Assembly: GCA_035533475.1 (NCBI GenBank) | Contig: DATLTS010000057.1 | Location: 1-64,000 of the forward strand | Origin: Mycobacteriales bacterium | Lineage (GTDB): Bacteria > Actinomycetota > Actinomycetes > DATLTS01 | Direction: 5' to 3' | Length of the DNA: 64,000 nt | Shown here: positions 35,567 to 44,378 of the stretch, piece after piece | How the letters are laid out: each line of letters begins with the position of its first letter | How positions within the stretch are numbered: the stretch's first letter is position 1 | Notes under the pieces: generated by a model | Database searches by the model: none | Seen by the model: the letters and a program-made list of their open reading frames with translations, nothing else | Told to the model about the DNA's origin: nothing | Made by a program: the position numbers and the translations under genes

Positions 35567-35862
35567 CGGCCGAGAACCCGACCGACCACCGATTCGGGCC
35601 CGACCGGTCCGAACAGCCGGCTGTCGTCACTGGCCGCCGGGTTGTCGCCGACCACCCACAACCGGCCGTCGTCGAGCACGCGGCCGACCCGCTTGACCAC
35701 CAGGAGCTCGGGCCGGTCCGGGCGGCGCAGTACCACCACTGCCCCGGAACGGATACGCCGCCCGCTGGTCGCGCTCCAACGCACGACCAGCCAGTCGCCG
35801 GGCCCCAGCGCCGGCAGCATGGAGTTGCCGGCGACCTCGACCCGACCCAACGGCCAGCGCAT
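35533..35862 (-). CDS. sodX: Nickel-type SOD maturation protease (S26 family)
   Basis: 109 residues from the ATG at 35862. It is a compact S26 signal-peptidase-like enzyme with nucleophile Ser14 in AGNSMLPALGPGDWLVV, general base Lys57 in LLVVKRVGRV and WVVGDNPAASDDSR. It has no membrane anchor, as expected for the cytoplasmic protease that removes the SodN propeptide. It is divergent from sodN, with 77 bp between starts, and its 3' end overlaps rmlC by 34 bp on the opposite strand. Confidence 0.88.
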   Translation of the reverse strand: MRWPLGRVEVAGNSMLPALGPGDWLVVRWSATSGRRIRSGAVVVLRRPDRPELLVVKRVGRVLDDGRLWVVGDNPAASDDSRLFGPVGPESVVGRVLGRYRRAPDRSSA

Positions 35863-35939
35863 CCGCCCTCCCGGTTCCGCCGCGCCCGCCCGGGGGTAGT
35901 GTCGGGCGCAAGGCCATTGTCTTCGCGGAAGGACCTCCG

Positions 35940-36347
35940 ATGCGCGCACTGCGCCGCCTCCTCGCCCCATCCACCGTCGTGCACGCCCACTGCGACCTGC
36001 CATGCGGGGTCTACGACCCGGCACAGGCGAAGGTCGAGGCCGACTCGGTCAAGGCCATCCAGGAGAAGTACCAAGCGAATGAGGACCCAGCCTTCCGAGC
36101 CCGCGCCCTACAGATCAAGGAACAGCGCGCCGAGCTCGTCAAGCACCATCTGTGGGTGCTCTGGACCGACTACTTCAAGCCCGCTCATTTCGAGAAGTAC
36201 CCACAGCTCAACCAGCTGTTCAACGACGCGACGAAGCAGGCGGGAGCCGGCGGGGTCAAGGGTTCGGTCGACCCGGCGACCGGCCAGAAACTGCTCGACC
36301 AGATCGACGAGATCGCCAAGATCTTCTGGGAGACGAAGCAGGCGTAG
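35940..36347 (+). CDS. sodN: Nickel superoxide dismutase precursor
   Basis: 135 residues. A 16-residue propeptide (MRALRRLLAPSTVVHA) precedes the nickel hook HCDLPCG, where His17, Cys18 and Cys22 become His1, Cys2 and Cys6 of the mature enzyme. The four-helix bundle follows (AIQEKYQANEDPAFRARAL, LVKHHLWVLWTDYFKPAHFEKYP). The enzyme removes superoxide in the cytoplasm. A GGAAGGA site precedes the ATG. Expression usually depends on nickel through a regulator such as Nur, not found here. Confidence 0.95.
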   Translation: MRALRRLLAPSTVVHAHCDLPCGVYDPAQAKVEADSVKAIQEKYQANEDPAFRARALQIKEQRAELVKHHLWVLWTDYFKPAHFEKYPQLNQLFNDATKQAGAGGVKGSVDPATGQKLLDQIDEIAKIFWETKQA

Positions 36348-36356
36348 CCCGATCCC

Positions 36357-36932
36357 GTGGGGATCGTGCTGCTCGTCCGGCACGGGGAAACGGAATGGAG
36401 CAGGGACGGCCGCCACACCGGCCGAACCGACATTCCACTGACCGGCACCGGGGAAGCGCAGGCCGCTGCGGTGCGGGCGACGCTGGCGGCGCTCCGGTTC
36501 CAACTTGTGCTGTGCAGTCCGAGCGGCCGGGCCCGGCGGACCGCGGAACTCGCCGGGCTCACCGACATCGAGCTGGACCCGGACCTCGTCGAGTGGGACT
36601 ACGGCGACTACGAGGGCCGGACCACCGCGGACATCCAGCAGGACCGGCCGGGCTGGTACCTGTGGACCGACGGTGTCCCCGATGGGGAGACGGTGGCCCA
36701 GGTCGGGGCCCGCGCCGACCGGGTCCTGGCCCGGATCGCCCCCGCCCTCGAGGCCGGTGACGTCGCCCTCGTCGGGCACGGCCATGCGCTCCGCGTCCTC
36801 GCCGCGCGATGGATCGACCTACCGCCCGCGGCCGGCGCCCGGTTGCGCCTCGACACGGGCACCCTGTCGCGCCTCGGTGCGGAGCACGAGCGCCCGGTGC
36901 TCGACACCTGGAACGCCCCGGTGCACCGATGA
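36357..36932 (+). CDS. Histidine phosphatase family protein
   Basis: 191 residues from GTG 36357, 9 nt after sodN. The catalytic RHG loop is LLVRHGETEWSRDGRHTGRTD, with GDYEGRTT and VGHGHALRVLAARW (second catalytic His). The class covers phosphoglycerate mutase-like phosphatases; the substrate is unknown. The stop overlaps the next ATG by 3 nt. Confidence 0.88.
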   Translation: MGIVLLVRHGETEWSRDGRHTGRTDIPLTGTGEAQAAAVRATLAALRFQLVLCSPSGRARRTAELAGLTDIELDPDLVEWDYGDYEGRTTADIQQDRPGWYLWTDGVPDGETVAQVGARADRVLARIAPALEAGDVALVGHGHALRVLAARWIDLPPAAGARLRLDTGTLSRLGAEHERPVLDTWNAPVHR

Positions 36933-37435
36933 GCATCCGCCCGGCGACCGCAGCCGACGTCCCGGTCATCGCCGACCTGATCCGCGACCTTGCCGCCTAC
37001 GAACGCGCAGCCGACGAAGTGCGGATCACCGAGGCCGATCTCGCCCGTCACCTGTTCGGCGAAAATCCGGTGGCCTTCGCGCACGTCGCCATCTCCTCTA
37101 ACGAGATTCTCGCCGGTTTCTCCCTCGCTTTCCTCACTTTTTCCACGTGGCTGGGACGTCCCGGGATCTATCTGGAGGATCTGTTCGTCCGCCCGGAGTG
37201 CCGCGGTCAGGGGTTGGGGCGCGGGCTGATGCGCGCGCTGGCCCGCACCGCCGTCAAGCGCGGCTACGGGCGCCTCGACTGGGCCGCCCTCGACTGGAAC
37301 ACCCCGGCAATCGACTTCTACCGGGAGCTCGGCGCGGTGCCGCTCGAGGAGTGGACGACCTTCCGGCTCACCGGTCCGGCGCTGGTGGCGTTGGCGGAAG
37401 ACCCCGCCCCCGGCAAACCTCCCCCACCGGTGTGA
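36929..37435 (+). CDS. GNAT-family N-acetyltransferase
   Basis: 168 residues with ATGA overlap to the phosphatase gene. Acetyl-CoA binding loop LEDLFVRPECRGQGLGRGLM. The family member resembles diamine or polyamine acetyltransferases (DLAAYERAADEV, FSLAFLTFSTWLGRPGIYLED), but substrate is not certain. Confidence 0.85.
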   Translation: MSIRPATAADVPVIADLIRDLAAYERAADEVRITEADLARHLFGENPVAFAHVAISSNEILAGFSLAFLTFSTWLGRPGIYLEDLFVRPECRGQGLGRGLMRALARTAVKRGYGRLDWAALDWNTPAIDFYRELGAVPLEEWTTFRLTGPALVALAEDPAPGKPPPPV

Positions 37436-37456
37436 GTTCCCGGCGCGGCGGGGTAC
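37430..37456 (+). promoter_or_regulatory. Candidate SigF-type promoter
   Basis: GTGT at 37430-37433 and GGGTAC at 37451-37456 are separated by 17 nt, close to the group-3 sigma consensus (GTTT-N15-17-GGGTA). It lies 62 nt upstream of the anti-sigma/sigF pair, where autoregulation would be expected. One base in the -35 departs from consensus. Confidence 0.4.
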
Positions 37457-37517
37457 GGTTCGCTACCGGAACCCGAGCATCCTGCCCGTCTCGTCGCCGG
37501 GTTGCCATGGAGGCTGG

Positions 37518-37943
37518 ATGATCCAGGACTCGGCAGCGCCGCGCCCGAGCGGCGCGCTGGTACCCGACCTCGTGACGATCTCGCTGCCGGCCGCGGGTGC
37601 CTACCTGTCGGTTCTGCGGACCGCGACCGCGGGGCTCGCGGCGCGCCTGGATTTCACCCTGGATGAGATCGAGGACCTGCGGATCGCCGTGGACGAGGCC
37701 TGCGCCATGCTGCTTTCCCAGGCCCTCCCGGGAGCCGATCTCGACTGCCGGTTCGAGCTGGGCGCGGACACCATGGCGGTCTCCGTCGCGGTGCTCACCC
37801 AGGACGGCCTGGAACCGTCCCGAGACACGTTCGCCTGGACCGTCCTGTCGGCGCTCGCCGGCGAGGTCGACGCGGAAGCCGACGTCGACCAGCGGGTGAC
37901 GATCCGGCTGCGCAAGCGGCGTGGCGCCGCCGCGACCGGATGA
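37518..37943 (+). CDS. Anti-sigma factor of the RsbW/UsfX type
   Basis: 141 residues. RsbW-like fold: FTLDEIEDLRIAVDEACAMLL (N-box region), and a weak ATP lid toward the C-terminus. UsfX-type proteins from actinobacteria also have degenerate G-boxes. It overlaps sigF by 4 nt (ATGA), so the pair is made in stoichiometric amounts and the protein should hold the sigma factor inactive. Confidence 0.85.
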   Translation: MIQDSAAPRPSGALVPDLVTISLPAAGAYLSVLRTATAGLAARLDFTLDEIEDLRIAVDEACAMLLSQALPGADLDCRFELGADTMAVSVAVLTQDGLEPSRDTFAWTVLSALAGEVDAEADVDQRVTIRLRKRRGAAATG

Positions 37944-38785
37944 CCGACAATCCGCCCGAGGTCGAGGTCGAGGTCGAGTTGGTCGTCGAGCCCGACCTGA
38001 TCGAGGTCACCGGCCGGGCCCGGGCGCCGCACGATCGGAGCTACGCGCGCGCCCAGTTCGCCCGGCTCGCGGACCTGGCTCCCGAGGATCCCCAGCGGCC
38101 CCGGATTCGCGACGAGCTGGTCGAGCTGCACCTCCCCCTCGTCGAGTACCTCGCCCGCCGGTTCCGCAACCGCGGGGAACCTCTCGACGACCTGGTCCAG
38201 GTCGCCACGATCGGTCTGATCAAGAGCGTCGACCGTTTCGACCTGGAGCGAGGGGTCGAGTTCTCCACCTACGCGACCCCGACGATCGTCGGCGAGATCA
38301 AGCGGCACTTCCGGGACAAGGGCTGGGCGATCCGGGTACCGCGCCGGCTTCAGGAGCTCAAGCTTCAGCTCACCAAGGCCACCGGCGAGCTCTCGCAGAC
38401 CATCGGGCGCTCGCCGACGGTGGCCGAGCTTGCGAACTTCCTCGGGATCAGCGAGGAGGAGGTGCTCGAGGGACTGGAGTCGGCAAACGCCTACTCGGCG
38501 ATCTCCCTCGACGCGCCGGACGGCGGCAACGAGGACGCCCCGGCGGTGGCCGACAGTCTCGGCGCGCTGGACGACTCGCTCGAGGGGGTCGAGTACCGGG
38601 AGTCGCTCAAGCCGCTTCTGGAGCGGCTGCCCCCTCGCGAGAAGCGAATCCTGTTGCTCCGTTTCTTCCGCAACATGACCCAGTCGCAGATCGCCACCGA
38701 GCTCGGGATCTCCCAGATGCACGTGTCCCGGTTGCTCGCCCGGACCCTGGCCCAGCTGCGCGAAGGCCTGCTCAGCGACGAGTGA
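37940..38785 (+). CDS. sigF: RNA polymerase sigma factor, SigF/SigB group
   Basis: 281 residues. Region 2 is HLPLVEYLARRFRNRGEPLDDLVQVATIGLIKSVDRFD, with promoter-recognition residues in EFSTYATPTIVGEIKRHFRD. Region 3 is the SQTIGRSPTVAELANFLGIS helix. Region 4 is LPPREKRILLLRFFRNMTQSQIATELGISQMHVSRLLA. An acidic N-terminal extension (EVEVEVELVVEPDLIEV) is unusual in length. Adjacent anti-sigma factor implies post-translational control. Confidence 0.92.
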   Translation: MTDNPPEVEVEVELVVEPDLIEVTGRARAPHDRSYARAQFARLADLAPEDPQRPRIRDELVELHLPLVEYLARRFRNRGEPLDDLVQVATIGLIKSVDRFDLERGVEFSTYATPTIVGEIKRHFRDKGWAIRVPRRLQELKLQLTKATGELSQTIGRSPTVAELANFLGISEEEVLEGLESANAYSAISLDAPDGGNEDAPAVADSLGALDDSLEGVEYRESLKPLLERLPPREKRILLLRFFRNMTQSQIATELGISQMHVSRLLARTLAQLREGLLSDE

Positions 38786-39169
38786 TCAGCCCGCGGTCGG
38801 GATCTCGAACGGGCCCCGGGCGCTCGGCGTCGCGAGTAGACCCAGAACTGCCAGCGCCGGCGCCCCGACCGCCGCCGCGATCCCGGCCTTGCCCCCCTGG
38901 AGCAGGCCGGCGGCGACCGGGACGGCCAGCAGCTCCAGGAGCACGACCGGGGACCGGGCGAAGCGGCGCCCCGCGCGGAGCGGCCGGACCAGCCAGAGCA
39001 GCGCCGCCGCGGCCACCACGCCCAGTGCACCGCCGAATACCGCGGTGACAACGTCGTGGGGGCGGCCGACGACGATCCGGGCCAGGTAGTCCCCGGATCC
39101 GACGAGCAGCGCGAGCCCTTCCACCCCGACCAGCACCGCCGCGGCGTCGAGCGGAGTGGACCTCGGCAT
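38786..39169 (-). CDS. Small integral membrane protein of unknown function
   Basis: 127 residues from the ATG at 39169, with about four membrane helices (AAAVLVGVEGLALLVGS, AVFGGALGVVAAAALLWLV, VVLLELLAVPVAAGLL, GAPALAVLGLLATPSA). No catalytic motif is visible. It is convergent with sigF, abutting its stop. Confidence 0.65.
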   Translation of the reverse strand: MPRSTPLDAAAVLVGVEGLALLVGSGDYLARIVVGRPHDVVTAVFGGALGVVAAAALLWLVRPLRAGRRFARSPVVLLELLAVPVAAGLLQGGKAGIAAAVGAPALAVLGLLATPSARGPFEIPTAG

Positions 39170-39233
39170 GCCGGCGACCCTAGCCGGGAGGGTGGGATCG
39201 CCCGGCGCGACCGGGCCGCTACTGTGACCGTTC

Positions 39234-40154
39234 ATGCGCGCGTTGCTGGTCGTCAACCCGAAGGCCACCGCAACGACGGCACGCGGGCGCGACATCCTCT
39301 CCCGGGCGCTCGGAAGCGATCTCAAGCTCGACGTCGCGGAGACCGAGCGGCGAGGGCACGCCCGGGTGCTCGCGCGCCAGGCGGTCCGCGACGAGTTCGA
39401 CCTCGTGGTCGCACTCGGCGGCGACGGCACGGTCAACGAATGCGTCAACGGGCTGCTCGACGACGGCCCCGGGTCCACCGCGCTGGCCGTCGTGCCCGGG
39501 GGCGGCGCGAACGTTTTCGCGCGCACGCTCGGGCTGCCCCTGGACCCGGTGGAGGCGACGAGCGCGGTGCTCGAGGCGCTCCGGGCCGGCCGGAGCCGGC
39601 GGATCGGCGTCGGGCGCGCGGACGACCGTCACTTCACCTTCACCGCCGGCCTCGGACTCGACGCCGCAGCGGTCCACTCCGTGGATCGCGCCCGACGGCG
39701 CGGCCGGCGCTCGACACCGCAGCGCTATCTGCGCGCCGCGGTGAACCGCTACCTGCTCGCCACCGACCGCCGGCACCCCGCGATCACCTTCGAGCCGACC
39801 GGCGGCGAACCGGTGCCTGGCCTGTTCGTCGCCATCGTCTCCAACTGCTCACCATGGACCTACTTCGGCGATCGCCCGGTCTACACCAGCCCGCGGGCGA
39901 GCTACGACGACGGGCTCGACCTGTTCGCGATGCGCCGCCTCGGCGTGCCGTCCGTGACCCGAGCGGGGCTCGGGATGCTCTCCGCGCGGCAGATCGGCCC
40001 GCGGGGCCGGGCGGCTGTGCACCGTCACGACCTGGCCGGCTTCCGACTCATCGCCGAGCGCCCGTTGGACTTCCAGGTGGACGGCGAGTATCTCGGGGAA
40101 CGGCAGGCCGTGAGCTTCACCGCCTGCCCGGGCGCGCTTCGCGTGATCGCCTGA
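39234..40154 (+). CDS. Diacylglycerol/sphingosine-kinase-like lipid kinase
   Basis: 306 residues. The DAGK catalytic domain has LLVVNPKATATTARGRD, LVVALGGDGTVNECVNGLL (nucleotide-binding GGDGT) and VPGGGANVFARTLGLP. The C-terminal domain contains LDFQVDGEYLGERQAVSF. Such kinases phosphorylate diacylglycerol or related lipids, often in the synthesis of phosphatidylinositol mannosides and other envelope lipids in actinobacteria. Substrate is unassigned. Confidence 0.9.
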   Translation: MRALLVVNPKATATTARGRDILSRALGSDLKLDVAETERRGHARVLARQAVRDEFDLVVALGGDGTVNECVNGLLDDGPGSTALAVVPGGGANVFARTLGLPLDPVEATSAVLEALRAGRSRRIGVGRADDRHFTFTAGLGLDAAAVHSVDRARRRGRRSTPQRYLRAAVNRYLLATDRRHPAITFEPTGGEPVPGLFVAIVSNCSPWTYFGDRPVYTSPRASYDDGLDLFAMRRLGVPSVTRAGLGMLSARQIGPRGRAAVHRHDLAGFRLIAERPLDFQVDGEYLGERQAVSFTACPGALRVIA

Positions 40155-40380
40155 TCCCGCCGGTCGACCACGAAACGGACATTCGGTACCGGATTGCCGC
40201 CCCGGTGTGACGAATGCGACACGCAAACCCGTAAAAGTGCTGGCAACGATGCTTGCACGCACTACGGGTGTCACGTAGCGTTCAGCGGGTAATCAAGGTC
40301 TAGACGCGCCCGGCTTCCTGCGCATAGCGTGTAGAGACGGTACCTCCGGAACCCGCGAGAGGGGCCTTTCCGGCCGAGCT

Positions 40381-40396
40381 CGTGAAAAAGTTCACA
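40381..40396. promoter_or_regulatory. CRP-type binding site upstream of whiB1
   Basis: CGTGA-AAAAGT-TCACA matches the CRP consensus TGTGA-N6-TCACA at nine of ten conserved positions. It ends 45 nt upstream of the whiB1 start. In M. tuberculosis, whiB1 is controlled by the cAMP receptor protein (Rv3676) at sites upstream of this gene. A weaker match (TGTGA-N6-CGACA) lies at 40206-40221. Confidence 0.6.
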
Positions 40397-40441
40397 AGGT
40401 GGCCCGACCCGGGCCGCCCCGACCGTTGAGGAGTGGCACGC

Positions 40442-40693
40442 ATGGACTGGCGACACGCCGCCGCCTGCCGTGACGAGGATCCCGAACTGTTCTTCCCGAT
40501 CGGGAACACCGGGCCGGCCCTCCTCCAGATCGAGGACGCCAAGGCCGTCTGCCGGCGCTGCCCGGAGACCGAACCGTGCCTCCAGTGGGCGATCGAGACC
40601 GGCCAGGATGCCGGGGTCTGGGGCGGGCTGTCCGAGGACGAGCGCCGGGCCCTGCGCCGGCGCGGCGCCCGGGCCCGGGCGCACACCGCCTGA
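40442..40693 (+). CDS. whiB1: WhiB1-type [4Fe-4S] regulator
   Basis: 83 residues from the ATG at 40442 (TTGAGGAG upstream). The cluster ligands are C9, C37, C40 and C46 (CxxC within VCRRCPETEPC). The signature GVWGGLSEDERRAL is followed by the basic tail RRRGARARAH that contacts DNA or sigma region 4. WhiB1 reacts with nitric oxide and is essential in mycobacteria; it binds the major sigma factor. Next gene is PdtaS, as in M. tuberculosis. Confidence 0.95.
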   Translation: MDWRHAAACRDEDPELFFPIGNTGPALLQIEDAKAVCRRCPETEPCLQWAIETGQDAGVWGGLSEDERRALRRRGARARAHTA

Positions 40694-40699
40694 CCTTCG

Positions 40700-40912
40700 A
40701 TGGCCGAGCGCTACGTCCGCCCGCCGCTCGTCGCCACGGATCCCCCGTCGGCCTGGGCCGCGAAATGGCGGTTCCGCGTCATCCTCTACGCGCTGGCGTT
40801 GATCTTCGTCGGGCTCGTCGTCCTGATCATCTTCGTGATCCACCCGTTCAATAGCGAGACCAGCCCCACCGGCGAGGTCCTGCTGCGGTTCGCCGCCGGC
40901 CACCCGCACTGA
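40700..40912 (+). CDS. Small single-pass membrane protein
   Basis: 70 residues with one strong membrane helix (VILYALALIFVGLVVLIIFVI) between a polar N-terminus and a short C-terminal tail. It follows whiB1 by 6 nt and may be cotranscribed. No family is recognised. Confidence 0.6.
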   Translation: MAERYVRPPLVATDPPSAWAAKWRFRVILYALALIFVGLVVLIIFVIHPFNSETSPTGEVLLRFAAGHPH

Positions 40913-40913
40913 C

Positions 40914-42398
40914 TCAGCGGGTTGCCGGGAGGGTGTCGTTGAGGATCGGAACGTCGATGGCGGCGCGGGTGCCACCCTCTCGACCCGGGCCGACGCTGAG
41001 CACCCCACCGAGCTCGCCCTCGATCAGCGTTCGGACGATCTGGAGCCCGAGCTGGGGGGAGGCCCCGAGGGCGAACCCGGGCGGCAGGCCCGCCCCGTCG
41101 TCGACCACCTCGACGACCAGTCGGCGACCGGTCCGAGCCGGCCGGACGCGCACGAGGCCGCCCTGACCGGTCGGGAAACCATGCTCGACCGCGTTCTGCA
41201 CGAGCTCGGTCATCACCATCGCCAGCGGCGTGGCCAGCGCCGCCGGCAGGACCCCGAAGCTGCCCTCCCGGACCACGCGGACCGCCTCGTCCCCGGCGGC
41301 GACGTCGCGGACCAGGGCGAGCACCCGGTCGGCGATCGCATCGAAGCCGACCGCCTCGTCGAAGGTGAGCGACAGCGTCTCGTGCACGACAGCGATCGAG
41401 CTCACCCGGCGAACCGACTCCTCGAGGGCCAGTCGAGCCTCCGGCACGGACAACCGGCGCGCCTGGAGGCGCAGCAGCGCCGCCACGGTCTGGAGGTTGT
41501 TCTTCACCCGGTGGTGGATCTCCCGGATCGTGGCGTCCTTCGAGATGAGCTGACGGTCCCGGCGACGCAGCTCGGTGACGTCGTGGACGAGCACGATCGC
41601 TCCGATGTGCCGCCCCCCGATCCGCAGCGGGAGCGCCCGGAGCTGCACGGTCGCGCCGGCGGTCTCGATATCACCGGTCCGGGGCTCCCGGGCGGTCGCC
41701 ACGGCAGTGACTGGCCGGTCGATCGGATCGGCGGCCGGCGCGAGCGTTTCGGTCAGTGCACCCAGATCCCGGCCCAGCAGATCGCCGGCGAAGCCGAGGC
41801 GCCGGTAGGCCGAGACCGCATTCGGGCTGGCGAACACGACGACCCCGTCACCGTCGAGACGCATCAGCCCGTCACCGACCCGCGGGCCGGCCTGATCGGC
41901 CGCGCCGTCCGCCGGATACGGGAACGTCCCGTCGGCGATCATGCTTGCCAGGTCGCTGGCGCTTTGCAGGTAGGCGATGTCCAGCCGGCTGGGCGTGCGG
42001 GCAGCCGCCAGGTTGGTGTCGCGGCCGATGACCGCGATCACCCGGTCAGCGTGGCGGACCGGGATCGCCTCCTCCCGGACCGGCGATCCGCCGCCCCACT
42101 CCGGATCGCCCTCCCGGTGGATCCGCCCCTCCTCGAACGCCGCCCACAGTTGCGGCCGGTCGGCGACGACCTGCCCGACCCGGTCCTCCTGGTAGGCGGT
42201 CGGTGCGGTGGTGGGGCGCAACTGCGCGACGGCGATGAAGCGCCGGCCCGGGCCTCCGGTCAGCGGGACCCAGAGCAGCAGATCCGCGAATGACAGGTCG
42301 GCCAGCAGCTGCCACTCCCCCACCAGCCGGTGCAGCCAGTCGAGGTCGGCCGGGTCGAGCGCGGTCCGCCTCCGGACCAGATCCCCCATCGTCGGCAC
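40914..42398 (-). CDS. pdtaS: Sensor histidine kinase, PdtaS-like
   Basis: 494 residues. The N-terminal half holds GAF-like and PAS-like sensor segments ([46 protein letters not shown]). The phospho-acceptor helix is [22 protein letters not shown], HisKA_2 type. The ATPase domain has [15 protein letters not shown] (N-box), [11 protein letters not shown] and LGLQIVRTL. In M. tuberculosis PdtaS signals to the RNA-binding antiterminator PdtaR, which is not found here. Divergent from bioB, 89 bp apart. Confidence 0.92.
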   Translation of the reverse strand: MPTMGDLVRRRTALDPADLDWLHRLVGEWQLLADLSFADLLLWVPLTGGPGRRFIAVAQLRPTTAPTAYQEDRVGQVVADRPQLWAAFEEGRIHREGDPEWGGGSPVREEAIPVRHADRVIAVIGRDTNLAAARTPSRLDIAYLQSASDLASMIADGTFPYPADGAADQAGPRVGDGLMRLDGDGVVVFASPNAVSAYRRLGFAGDLLGRDLGALTETLAPAADPIDRPVTAVATAREPRTGDIETAGATVQLRALPLRIGGRHIGAIVLVHDVTELRRRDRQLISKDATIREIHHRVKNNLQTVAALLRLQARRLSVPEARLALEESVRRVSSIAVVHETLSLTFDEAVGFDAIADRVLALVRDVAAGDEAVRVVREGSFGVLPAALATPLAMVMTELVQNAVEHGFPTGQGGLVRVRPARTGRRLVVEVVDDGAGLPPGFALGASPQLGLQIVRTLIEGELGGVLSVGPGREGGTRAAIDVPILNDTLPATR

Positions 42399-42487
42399 GT
42401 CCGCAGGGTAACCAGCACAGCCCGGTGTGGCGGCCGAGCCGGGCCCCGGCCGGCGAGCTCCGCCCGGCGCTGGCAGACTGTCGGCTC

Positions 42488-43480
42488 GTGACCGTCCTCG
42501 ACACTGCGCGCCGCCAGGTCCTCGACGCCGGCCAGGGCCTGTCCGCGGAACAGGCGCTCGAATGTCTCCGGCTGCCCGACGATCGGCTCGATGAGCTGCT
42601 CCAGCTCGCCCACGAGGTCCGGCAGCGGTGGTGCGGGCCGGCCGTCGAGGTCGAGGGGATCGTCAGCGTCAAGACCGGCGGCTGCCCGGAGGACTGCCAC
42701 TTCTGCTCGCAGTCGGGCCGGTTCGACTCGCCGGTTCGGGCCGCCTGGCTCGACGTGGACGAACTGGTCCGGGCGGCGGTGGAGACGGCCGCGACCGGGG
42801 CGAGCGAGTTCTGCATCGTGGCGGCGGTCCGCGGACCCGACCGGAAGCTGATGGACCAGATCGCGGCCGCCGTCGCCGCCATTCACGCCGCGGTCGACAT
42901 CCAGGTCGCCTGCTCGCTCGGAATACTCACCCGGGAGCAGGCGGCGGAGCTCGCCGGGTGCGGCGTGCACCGCTACAACCACAACCTGGAAACCGCCCGA
43001 TCGCACTTCCCGGCCGTCGTGACCACGCACACCTGGGCCGAGCGCTGGGACACCGCCACGATGGTCCGCGACGCCGGCATGCAGCTGTGCTGCGGCGGGA
43101 TCATCGGGATGGGCGAGACCGTCGAGCAGCGGGCCGAGTTCGCCGGGCAACTCGCCGAGCTCGCGCCGCACGAGGTGCCGCTGAACTTTCTGAACCCCCG
43201 CCCGGGCACCCCGTTCGCCGACTACCCGCTGGTCACCACCAGGGACGCGTTGCGGACGATCGCCACCTATCGCCTCGCCCTGCCCCGGACGATCCTGCGC
43301 TACGCCGGCGGCCGGGAGGTCACCCTGGGCGATCTCGGCACGGCCGCCGGCCTGCTCGGCGGTATCAACGCGATCATCGTGGGCAACTACCTCACCACCC
43401 TGGGCCGTTCGCCAGGCGAAGACCTCGCCCTGCTCGGGGAGCTCGGCATGCCCATTCAGGCGGTGGGGCACACGGTATGA
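42488..43480 (+). CDS. bioB: Biotin synthase
   Basis: 330 residues from GTG 42488. The radical-SAM motif is C66-PED-C70-HF-C73. Further landmarks are [23 protein letters not shown] and IIGMGET. The enzyme inserts sulfur into dethiobiotin. The BsaP gene two positions downstream suggests an auxiliary-protein-dependent variant. No bioA, bioD or bioF is linked. Confidence 0.95.
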   Translation: MTVLDTARRQVLDAGQGLSAEQALECLRLPDDRLDELLQLAHEVRQRWCGPAVEVEGIVSVKTGGCPEDCHFCSQSGRFDSPVRAAWLDVDELVRAAVETAATGASEFCIVAAVRGPDRKLMDQIAAAVAAIHAAVDIQVACSLGILTREQAAELAGCGVHRYNHNLETARSHFPAVVTTHTWAERWDTATMVRDAGMQLCCGGIIGMGETVEQRAEFAGQLAELAPHEVPLNFLNPRPGTPFADYPLVTTRDALRTIATYRLALPRTILRYAGGREVTLGDLGTAAGLLGGINAIIVGNYLTTLGRSPGEDLALLGELGMPIQAVGHTV

Positions 43481-43986
43481 CCGACGCCGGGCCGCCGGTC
43501 GTCGTTCGGACCGCGACCCCGGCGGACTTCCCCGCGGTCGCGGAGCTCACCGTCCGGGTCTACGTCGACGGCGGCTTCACCGGCGCCAGCTATGCGCCGC
43601 GGCTCGCCGATGCGGCCGGGCGGGCGGCCGCCGGGGACCTGCTGGTCGCCGAGGACCCCGCGACCCGCGCCATCGTCGGCACCGCGAGCCTGTTCGGGTG
43701 GCAGGCCGGGCCGGAGTGGAGCGAGCGGGCCGGACCGGGTGAGGCGGTGCTGCGGATGCTCGCCGTCGACGAGGCGGCGCGTGGCCGCGGGATCGGTGCG
43801 GCGCTCACCCGCAGCGCGATCGTCCGGGCCCGGCGGATGGGCTGCCACCGGCTGCGGCTGCTGACCCAGCCGAACATGCAGGCCGCCCATCGGCTCTACC
43901 AGCGGTTGGGCTTCGAACGGGCTCCGGACCTCGACTGGGAGCCGGAGCCGGGGATCCCGCTGATCGGCTACCGCTACCAGCTGTAG
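43477..43986 (+). CDS. GNAT-family N-acetyltransferase
   Basis: 169 residues starting in an ATGA overlap with bioB. The acetyl-CoA loop is [20 protein letters not shown], followed by [23 protein letters not shown]. The position between bioB and bsaP makes an operon likely, but no role in biotin synthesis is known to me. Confidence 0.85.
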   Translation: MTDAGPPVVVRTATPADFPAVAELTVRVYVDGGFTGASYAPRLADAAGRAAAGDLLVAEDPATRAIVGTASLFGWQAGPEWSERAGPGEAVLRMLAVDEAARGRGIGAALTRSAIVRARRMGCHRLRLLTQPNMQAAHRLYQRLGFERAPDLDWEPEPGIPLIGYRYQL

Positions 43987-44019
43987 CGGGGCGCGGAGCG
44001 CGCTCCGTAAGGTACGGCC

Positions 44020-44196
44020 GTGTTCTGCGGGATCTGCGGGCAACCGAGCGAAGGGGCGGCTCATCCAGGCTGCGTCCAGCGGCTGCCGTATGACCCGCCC
44101 CGCTACTGCGCCGAATGCGGCCGGCGGATGGCCGTGCAGGTGGTACCGACCGGCTGGACCGCCCGGTGCGTGCGGCACGGGGAACGCCGGGGCTGA
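44020..44196 (+). CDS. bsaP: Biotin synthase auxiliary protein BsaP
   Basis: 58 residues from GTG 44020, too short for ordinary gene calls. It is cysteine-rich: C3-G-I-C6, C18, C30-A-E-C33 and C50. The layout (two CxxC motifs, Px[16 protein letters not shown]) matches the actinobacterial proteins reported to be required by BioB, probably as an iron-sulfur cluster protein. The bioB context supports the call. The GNAT gene between them is the only oddity. Confidence 0.8.
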   Translation: MFCGICGQPSEGAAHPGCVQRLPYDPPRYCAECGRRMAVQVVPTGWTARCVRHGERRG

Positions 44197-44256
44197 CCCG
44201 GTACCCCGGGGCCCGGGGCAGCGGGGCGGCGGGCCCAGGGGGCGGCGGGGCGCCGA

Positions 44257-44321
44257 GTGGGCGATTCGGCTGATCGCCCACGCTCCGAGTGGGCGGTTTG
44301 CCCCGGCACGAACGCCCACTC
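44257..44321. repeat. Pair of related extragenic palindromes
   Basis: First: GTGGGCGAT (44257-44265) with ATCGCCCAC (44273-44281), loop of 7 nt. Second: GAGTGGGCG (44287-44295) with CGCCCACTC (44313-44321), loop of 17 nt. Both start from the same CGAGTGGGCG core. They lie between the convergent bsaP and pilT genes. A bidirectional terminator or a REP-type repeat would fit. Confidence 0.7.
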
Positions 44322-44378
44322 ACCGCGCGGGAAGGGGGGCGCGGCCCAGGGGGCGCGGGCGGCGGGGCGGGGCCGTCG

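Noticed and set aside
38786-39526. Longer form of the small membrane protein beginning at 39526
   Set aside because: The extra 119 residues lie opposite the lipid kinase gene and are Ser/Arg/Pro-rich without any helix; the ATG at 39169 is the natural start.
44197-44378. Structured RNA or riboswitch between bsaP and pilT
   Set aside because: The genes are convergent, so a 5' regulatory RNA is not expected; palindromes explain the structure.
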